Shown piece by piece: positions 31,121 to 35,042 of a stretch of 35,042 nucleotides of DNA (position 1 is its first letter; each line of letters begins with the position of its first letter). Origin of the DNA: Clostridia bacterium (GTDB lineage: Bacteria > Bacillota > Clostridia > Oscillospirales > CAG-272); assembly GCA_017411605.1 (NCBI GenBank), contig JAFQPR010000100.1:1-35042 (forward strand). Reading direction: 5' to 3'. Both the position numbers and the translations under genes were made by a program. The notes below the pieces were generated by a model, which made no database searches, was not told the DNA's origin, and worked only from the letters and a program-made list of their open reading frames with translations.

Positions 31121-31795
31121 TTAAAGTGACTTGTCATACTGTTCTTTTATAGCCGAATAAAGCTCGCGCGGCTCGCTAACGATCGTATCCGCGCCGCCAA
31201 GACGAAGCTCTTCTTCGCCCCTGAAACCCCAAAGAACGCCGACCGTGTAAATATTTGCGGCTTTGCCCGTATGCATATCTGTCGCTGTATCGCCAACGTA
31301 AACGCATTCATCAGCATTCACTCCAAAACGCTTCATTACGTCGAAAACCACGGTTGGATCCGGCTTTAGGGGCATACCGTCGCGTTTTCCGGTAACGAAG
31401 TCGAAATAATTCTCGCCGTAAAGCTTGTTAACTACTAACCGTGTCGGATAATCGGGCTTATTTGATACTATCGCGAGCTTTAGTCCAAGTGCCTTGAAGG
31501 CGTCAAGTACCTCGTGCAGGCCGTCAAATATCTCGGTCTTGTAGGAGACGTCGGCGTTATATGCGGTGTCATAATCGTGAAGCACCTTATCGAAAAGCTC
31601 CTCGGTGTAGCACTCGCGGAAAGCAAGCATCTTTTTTATAAGATTTACCATACCCGTGCCGACGAGGTATTTATATTCGTTTGTTTCAATAGGCTCAATA
31701 CCGTGTCGGATAAGAGCGTTGTTGGCATAGTAAGCAATAGTGTGTATCGTGTCAAGCACGGTACCGTCGAGATCAAAAATACAAAGCTTGATCAT
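31121..31795 (-). CDS. HAD-family hydrolase, phosphoglycolate phosphatase-like
   Basis: The protein has 224 residues. HAD motifs: I FDLDGTVLDT (nucleophile Asp8, Asp10), II LAIVSNKP, III KPDPTVVFD (Lys), IV VYVGDTATDMHTGKAA. A helical cap of subclass I lies between motifs I and II. It dephosphorylates a small metabolite such as 2-phosphoglycolate or a sugar phosphate; the substrate is not resolved. It starts after AGAGGACT and is the first gene of a short operon with the basic-tailed protein. Confidence 0.9.
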   Translation of the reverse strand: MIKLCIFDLDGTVLDTIHTIAYYANNALIRHGIEPIETNEYKYLVGTGMVNLIKKMLAFRECYTEELFDKVLHDYDTAYNADVSYKTEIFDGLHEVLDAFKALGLKLAIVSNKPDYPTRLVVNKLYGENYFDFVTGKRDGMPLKPDPTVVFDVMKRFGVNADECVYVGDTATDMHTGKAANIYTVGVLWGFRGEEELRLGGADTIVSEPRELYSAIKEQYDKSL

Positions 31796-31827
31796 TTTTT
31801 AGTCCTCTTTGTTTTTTCTTTGGCTTG

Positions 31828-31856
31828 ATTATATCACAAAACGACTGATAATACAA
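31828..31856 (-). promoter_or_regulatory. Promoter of the HAD gene
   Basis: On the minus strand TTGTAT (31851-31856) and TGTGATATAAT (hexamer 31828-31833) have 17-bp spacing and a TG-extended -10. Confidence 0.8.
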
Positions 31857-31882
31857 TAGCTTCATTAATAAAACGTTATCAT

Positions 31883-31979
31883 GATTTTTCTACCGCCGTT
31901 CTCAAGACTCGACGTACATTCGTACGTCTCACGCCCAGAGAAACAACGATTCTCACTTAAATATGACTATACCCAAAAG
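31883..31979. repeat. Intergenic repeat element, copy B
   Basis: It matches 1-104 in the same orientation: CCGTTCTC, CTCGACGTAC, the hairpin GACGTAC/GTACGTC at 31911-31928 (loop ATTC), then AGAAACAACGATTCTC and CTATACCC. Compared with copy A, the hairpin stem is two base pairs longer. It lies between the HAD promoter and the hairpin at 31980-32011, as copy A lies next to 105-138. Confidence 0.6.
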
Positions 31980-32011
31980 TGGCTGCCTCAAAATCGCATT
32001 TGAGACAGCCA
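31975..32011 (-). terminator. Terminator hairpin after the DUF4097 gene
   Basis: TGGCTGCCTCAAA (31980-31992) and TTTGAGACAGCCA (31999-32011) form a 13-bp stem with one G-U pair on the minus strand, where CTTTTGGG follows. On the plus strand it has a mismatch, although a T run (TGTTTTTTAG) follows on that side. It probably ends the PadR operon and is also the hairpin part of repeat copy B. Confidence 0.7.
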
Positions 32012-32023
32012 CTGCTGTGTTTT

Positions 32024-33040
32024 TTAGTCTATAGTTATTTTAATATCGCCCGTATCGGTTGTGATCTTGCACTTTCCGCCCGAGGTGGTTTCGGGGACGT
32101 CTATCTTACCTGTATCGGTTCTCACTATAAATATTTTCTCTGTAAGCAGACTGCCACGGACCTTACCCGTGTCTGTTTTAACGGTAATTTCCGTTGCATC
32201 GGACCTTTCGAAATCAACGTCACCCGTATCTGTTGTTACGTTGAGTATGCCCGCTGTGGTGTCTTTGAGTTCGACATCCCCCGTGCTGCGTTCAATGGTA
32301 CAATTATTAACTATTTCAACCTTGTCAAAAATAAAGTCACCCGTGCTTGCCTTTGACGCAAAGCTCTCGCACGTAACGTTTGTGATGACAGTCTTACCCG
32401 TGCTGAGATTTGCGGTGAAGCTACCGCAGCTTACGTCTGATACTTTTATATTTCCCGTGCTGACGGAAATCTCGAGTGAAGTCGCGCTTGCGTTTTCTAT
32501 AGAAACGTTACCCGTGCTTGCATCGATCTTCATTGCATCGGCAGCAGAAGCGGAGCATTTAACGTCACCCGTGCTGAGTTTAAGTTCGATGCTTTCGAAT
32601 ATGAAATCGGTTGGTATAGTGATGTCCCCGGTGCTTTCCGTTATCTTAAGTGCGCTGTAGTTTTCTTCGGGTAAATAAAGCGAAATTTTTGTTTCATTAA
32701 AGCCAAAGCTGATATGGTCGTACCACTTACGTGTGTCAACCTCTGTTACCGTAAGAGTGCCGTCAGTAACTTTTACCTCGTGCTTTATTTTTGAATGCTC
32801 GTGGCAGACTATTCGGCAAGAGGACTCTTCCGAGGGGAGAAGCTCTATATTTGCGGTACCGGTGTCAATTGATATATTATCAAAATTCTCGGTAATTTCG
32901 TGAGTGTTTGTTTCATACCTCGCACCAAAGAGATTATTTAAACTCGAGTCCGAGGAGCAAGCGGTAAGGGCTAATATCATACCGCCGAGCAATATAAGCA
33001 CCGCTCCCGTGAGTAGTAGGCTTTTTGATACTTTATTCAT
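32024..33040 (-). CDS. DUF4097-type beta-repeat lipoprotein
   Basis: The protein has 338 residues. The signal peptide ends in LALTAC, a lipobox with Cys28, so it is lipid-anchored outside the membrane. Twelve repeats follow with a STG or DTG turn every 18-25 residues (STGDITI, STGDVKC, STGNVSI, then DTGDVDF, DTGKIDV, DTGDIKI), a beta-solenoid typical of DUF4097. The start at 33040 has AAGGAG upstream and overlaps the previous stop by 8 bp. The function of the family is not known; its constant link to PadR and DUF1700 genes suggests envelope homeostasis. Confidence 0.88.
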   Translation of the reverse strand: MNKVSKSLLLTGAVLILLGGMILALTACSSDSSLNNLFGARYETNTHEITENFDNISIDTGTANIELLPSEESSCRIVCHEHSKIKHEVKVTDGTLTVTEVDTRKWYDHISFGFNETKISLYLPEENYSALKITESTGDITIPTDFIFESIELKLSTGDVKCSASAADAMKIDASTGNVSIENASATSLEISVSTGNIKVSDVSCGSFTANLSTGKTVITNVTCESFASKASTGDFIFDKVEIVNNCTIERSTGDVELKDTTAGILNVTTDTGDVDFERSDATEITVKTDTGKVRGSLLTEKIFIVRTDTGKIDVPETTSGGKCKITTDTGDIKITID

Positions 33041-33638
33041 AATATTTCTCCTTTTTTGCAATGCAATTCTTTATTGCTACACCGATCTTTAAAGTAAGCT
33101 TCAACGCCCCCTTTGTTGCCGCTATACAGCCGAGCAGCATAAAGAGCGCAAGCCCTGCGCAAATGAAAGCTACGCCTAATATCGCGAAGCCCGTAAGAGC
33201 GTTTCCGCTTATCGCCAAAACAGCACCGAAAACAAATCCGCAGGCGGCGCTTGCCGCAAGGGATACGAAAACTGCCCATAAGGATACGATAAGCGACCAA
33301 AGCACGGCATAGATAGAAATAATTACCGCAAACGCAGCGATGAGAAGGGAAATCCAGAGAGGAGAGCCGAGAATTATGAAAAGAATCTCCCAGAGCTTAA
33401 GGGAATTATTTTTCTCAGGCTCTGCGTTTTGCGTTCTTGTGAGAGCGATTCCTTTGATAATTTGCGTTGCAATCTTTTCAACCGTACCGATATCGGCAAC
33501 CGCTTCTTCCTCGGATAGACCGTCTTCCATTCTGTCATCTATCATCTCGGAGTAAAAGCTCATTTGGTCTTCAACGTCACGAATTGGTAAGCCTCGAAGC
33601 CTTTTTTTGAGCTTGTTCTCAAATTCTTGCTTTGTCAT
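33033..33638 (-). CDS. DUF1700-family membrane protein (second paralogue)
   Basis: The protein has 201 residues. The N-terminal helical unit (KQEFENKLKKRLRGLPIRD, EDGLSEEEAVADIGT) is the DUF1700/HAAS-like module found with PadR regulators. Hydrophobic helices follow near 82-105, 108-135 and 140-178. The start at 33638 overlaps the upstream stop as ATGA, which is better than the longer reading from 33680. It shares FYSEMIDDR and LGSPLWI with the upstream paralogue. Confidence 0.85.
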   Translation of the reverse strand: MTKQEFENKLKKRLRGLPIRDVEDQMSFYSEMIDDRMEDGLSEEEAVADIGTVEKIATQIIKGIALTRTQNAEPEKNNSLKLWEILFIILGSPLWISLLIAAFAVIISIYAVLWSLIVSLWAVFVSLAASAACGFVFGAVLAISGNALTGFAILGVAFICAGLALFMLLGCIAATKGALKLTLKIGVAIKNCIAKKEKYYE

Positions 33639-34147
33639 CTGCGTGATTTCTCCTTCCCGATGAAGAAAGCTTTTATCCATGACACAACCTTTTTAAAAAG
33701 CAAAATAGAAACTTTAGTTGTCATTTTGCAGGCTGCAAGCAAATAATGAGAGAGCAGAGAGAAAAGAAAGAAGGGAAGTTCTAATGCCCAAAGTGTGAGA
33801 TTGACTGTTAAAACAACGGCAAAAATTGTTATAACAACGGCTGCGCCAACGGCGATGAACGCTATCCAAAGAGGTGAGCCTAAAACTAATAGCACAACCT
33901 CGACAGGCTTTAACTTTCTGCCGTTTTGAGTCTTCTCTTTTTTCTTTTGCGATCTTCTTTCGCTGATTATTTGCGCGGCAATATCGCGCGGCGTGCCAAC
34001 CGAAGCTACTGCGACTTCCTCGGAAACGCCGTCCTCGATTCTGTCATCGATCATCTCGCTGTAAAAGGTAAGACGCTCGTCAGCCTCGCGCGATGGAAGC
34101 TTAGAGAGCTTTTTTCTGAGCTCGGTAATAAACTCTTTCTTTTTCAT
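33635..34147 (-). CDS. DUF1700-family membrane protein (first paralogue)
   Basis: The protein has 170 residues. The N-terminal helices contain FITELRKKLSKLPSREADER and DRIEDGVSEEVAVASVGTP, and about two to three membrane helices follow near 82-145. It is paralogous to the next gene, probably by tandem duplication, with a different C-terminal end. Its ATG overlaps the PadR stop by one base (TAATG), so translation is coupled. In PadR systems such proteins are thought to pass a membrane or protein signal to the regulator; this is inference. Confidence 0.85.
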   Translation of the reverse strand: MKKKEFITELRKKLSKLPSREADERLTFYSEMIDDRIEDGVSEEVAVASVGTPRDIAAQIISERRSQKKKEKTQNGRKLKPVEVVLLVLGSPLWIAFIAVGAAVVITIFAVVLTVNLTLWALELPFFLFSLLSHYLLAACKMTTKVSILLFKKVVSWIKAFFIGKEKSRR

Positions 34148-34461
34148 TATGTCTTATCCTCCTTGGTTACAAATTGATAGATTAGCATAACCTCGCGCCA
34201 CTCGTCCTTGAAGTCTTCGATTCGCCCGAGTCCCGCTTTTGTTATATGATAATACTTCCGAAGTCTTCCGCCGTGCTCAGACGTATGCACAGTGAGCAGT
34301 CCCGATAGCTCAAGCCGCTTGAGTATAGTGTATAAAGTAGATTCCGACAGCTCAACGTACGGTTTTAAATCCTTTATGATCTTGTAACCGTAAGAATCTT
34401 GGCTTTTGATAGTGGAAAGCACGCATATATCTAAAAGTCCGCGTTTTAACTGAATATCCAT
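34147..34461 (-). CDS. PadR-family transcriptional regulator
   Basis: The protein has 104 residues. The winged helix has LLDICVLSTIKSQDSYGYKI, then ESTLYTILKRLELSGLL as recognition helix and EHGGRLRKYYHITKAG as wing, all hallmarks of the short PadR-s2 group. It heads a four-gene operon with overlapping frames (PadR, DUF1700, DUF1700, DUF4097) and probably represses it. The start follows AAGGAGAGG. Confidence 0.93.
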   Translation of the reverse strand: MDIQLKRGLLDICVLSTIKSQDSYGYKIIKDLKPYVELSESTLYTILKRLELSGLLTVHTSEHGGRLRKYYHITKAGLGRIEDFKDEWREVMLIYQFVTKEDKT

Positions 34462-34480
34462 ACAATACCTCTCCTTACGT

Positions 34481-34514
34481 AATACATCATATCACGAAGT
34501 ATTGCTCTTGTCAA
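34481..34514 (-). promoter_or_regulatory. Promoter and possible PadR operator
   Basis: On the minus strand TTGACA (34509-34514) and TATGAT (34486-34491) are 17 bp apart. An inverted repeat AATAC-N13-GTATT at 34481-34503 covers the -10, a fit for autorepression by PadR. Confidence 0.75.
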
Positions 34515-34604
34515 TAGGAGAAATAAAAAAAGAGATAATTTTTTTGTCTTCGACGTTTTGTCATATAATATATTATATCAATCTATATCGGGAGGTAGAA
34601 GAGA

Positions 34605-35042
34605 ATGACGTACAAGGAATGGCTCTCGGAGTGGTTGGAGCTATATATTAAGCCGCTCAAGCAGCGCACGTATGAGCGTTACAAGAATATTTGCAACCTA
34701 CACATTATAGGTGGACTTGGAAATTACGAGCTTGATGAGCTGACGCCAATTGTTCTGCAAAGGCACGTTAATGAAATCAAGGCAAATGGGAACAGAAAAA
34801 ACGGAGGTGAGCTTTCCGCAAACTCGGTAAACGGTATTATAACGGTTATACAAAGCTCCCTTAAACGTGCCAACGAGCTTGGTGTCGCAAAAAACTATCA
34901 CGCAGGGACGGTACAACGCCCGAGGGTAGCGGAAGCTGATGTGAAATGCTTCACTGCCGGTGAGCAAAGGTTAATCGAAAAAGCTGTACTTTCAGCGCCG
35001 AAGCGTAAATGGCTCGGGGTTATAATTGCTCTTTATACGGGG
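34605..35042 (+). CDS. Tyrosine recombinase/integrase, N-terminal part (cut by window edge)
   Basis: An open frame of 146 codons has no stop before the edge. It starts after GGAGGT with 8 nt spacing. The N-terminus (YKEWLSEWLELYIKPLKQRT, YERYKNICNLHII) is the SAM-like core-binding domain of phage and ICE integrases, and the ending IIALYTG is the beginning of the catalytic domain, just before the first catalytic Arg. It could be the end gene of an integrated element extending to the right. No tRNA or attachment site is visible on this side. Confidence 0.85.
   Translation, partial: MTYKEWLSEWLELYIKPLKQRTYERYKNICNLHIIGGLGNYELDELTPIVLQRHVNEIKANGNRKNGGELSANSVNGIITVIQSSLKRANELGVAKNYHAGTVQRPRVAEADVKCFTAGEQRLIEKAVLSAPKRKWLGVIIALYTG

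Noticed and set aside
32061-32660. 199-codon plus-strand frame inside the DUF4097 gene
   Set aside because: Its LPVL/SPVL repeats mirror the STGD repeats of the real lipoprotein on the other strand.
1-35042. tRNA or rRNA genes
   Set aside because: I looked for the conserved TPsiC-arm pattern and cloverleaf shapes and saw none; no rRNA-like stretches were seen. A tRNA search program would settle it.

Overview
The window looks like chromosome of an anaerobic, probably gut-dwelling Clostridia-type Firmicute. This is inferred from moderate-to-low GC, many clean TTGACA/TATAAT promoters with 17-bp spacers (several with TG-extended -10 boxes), AGGAGG-type ribosome binding sites, acetate kinase, an L-cysteine desulfidase homologue, BlaI/M56 and PadR/DUF1700/DUF4097 modules. 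I see no rRNA, tRNA, CRISPR array or insertion sequence. A tyrosine recombinase runs off the right edge, so a mobile element may start there.

Layout. 1-242: an intergenic repeat and hairpins. 243-1178: a GH43 glycosidase. 1258-3700: a BlaI repressor and M56 sensor-peptidase operon with operators on its promoter. 3743-6444: an acyl-CoA synthetase-like ligase and a GNAT acetyltransferase. 6561-8298: an EEP-family phosphoesterase plus a sugar isomerase/epimerase. 8551-13324: Nudix hydrolase, CvpA-like membrane protein with a minisatellite-encoded tail, acetate kinase, GreA-like factor, and a PH-domain membrane protein. 13501-16900: two paralogous P-loop nucleoside kinases facing each other; the larger one lies behind a small three-helix membrane protein, and both are led by a purine riboswitch. 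16992-21170: cysteine desulfidase, MATE exporter, and a CofE-like (F420 gamma-glutamyl ligase fold) protein. 21254-30503: a carbohydrate block with L-fucose isomerase, PHP hydrolase, AraC regulator and two paralogous parallel beta-helix proteins flanking an ECF sigma/anti-sigma-like pair. 30567-34514: a basic-tailed membrane protein, HAD phosphatase, a second copy of the intergenic repeat, and the operon PadR-DUF1700-DUF1700-DUF4097. 34605-end: partial integrase.

How the parts fit. The GH43, beta-helix, fucose isomerase, sugar isomerase/epimerase and PHP proteins all lack visible signal peptides. They probably handle imported oligosaccharides or sugars inside the cell, with the AraC protein sensing substrate. 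Envelope sensing is a second theme: BlaI/M56 without a recognisable penicillin-binding domain, the ECF/anti-sigma-like pair, and the PadR/DUF1700/DUF4097 operon. The strongest regulatory find is the purine riboswitch at 16717-16775 on the minus strand. Its core is guanine-type, its terminator shares bases with the aptamer (suggesting an ON switch), and it sits over genes not usually linked to purine sensing.
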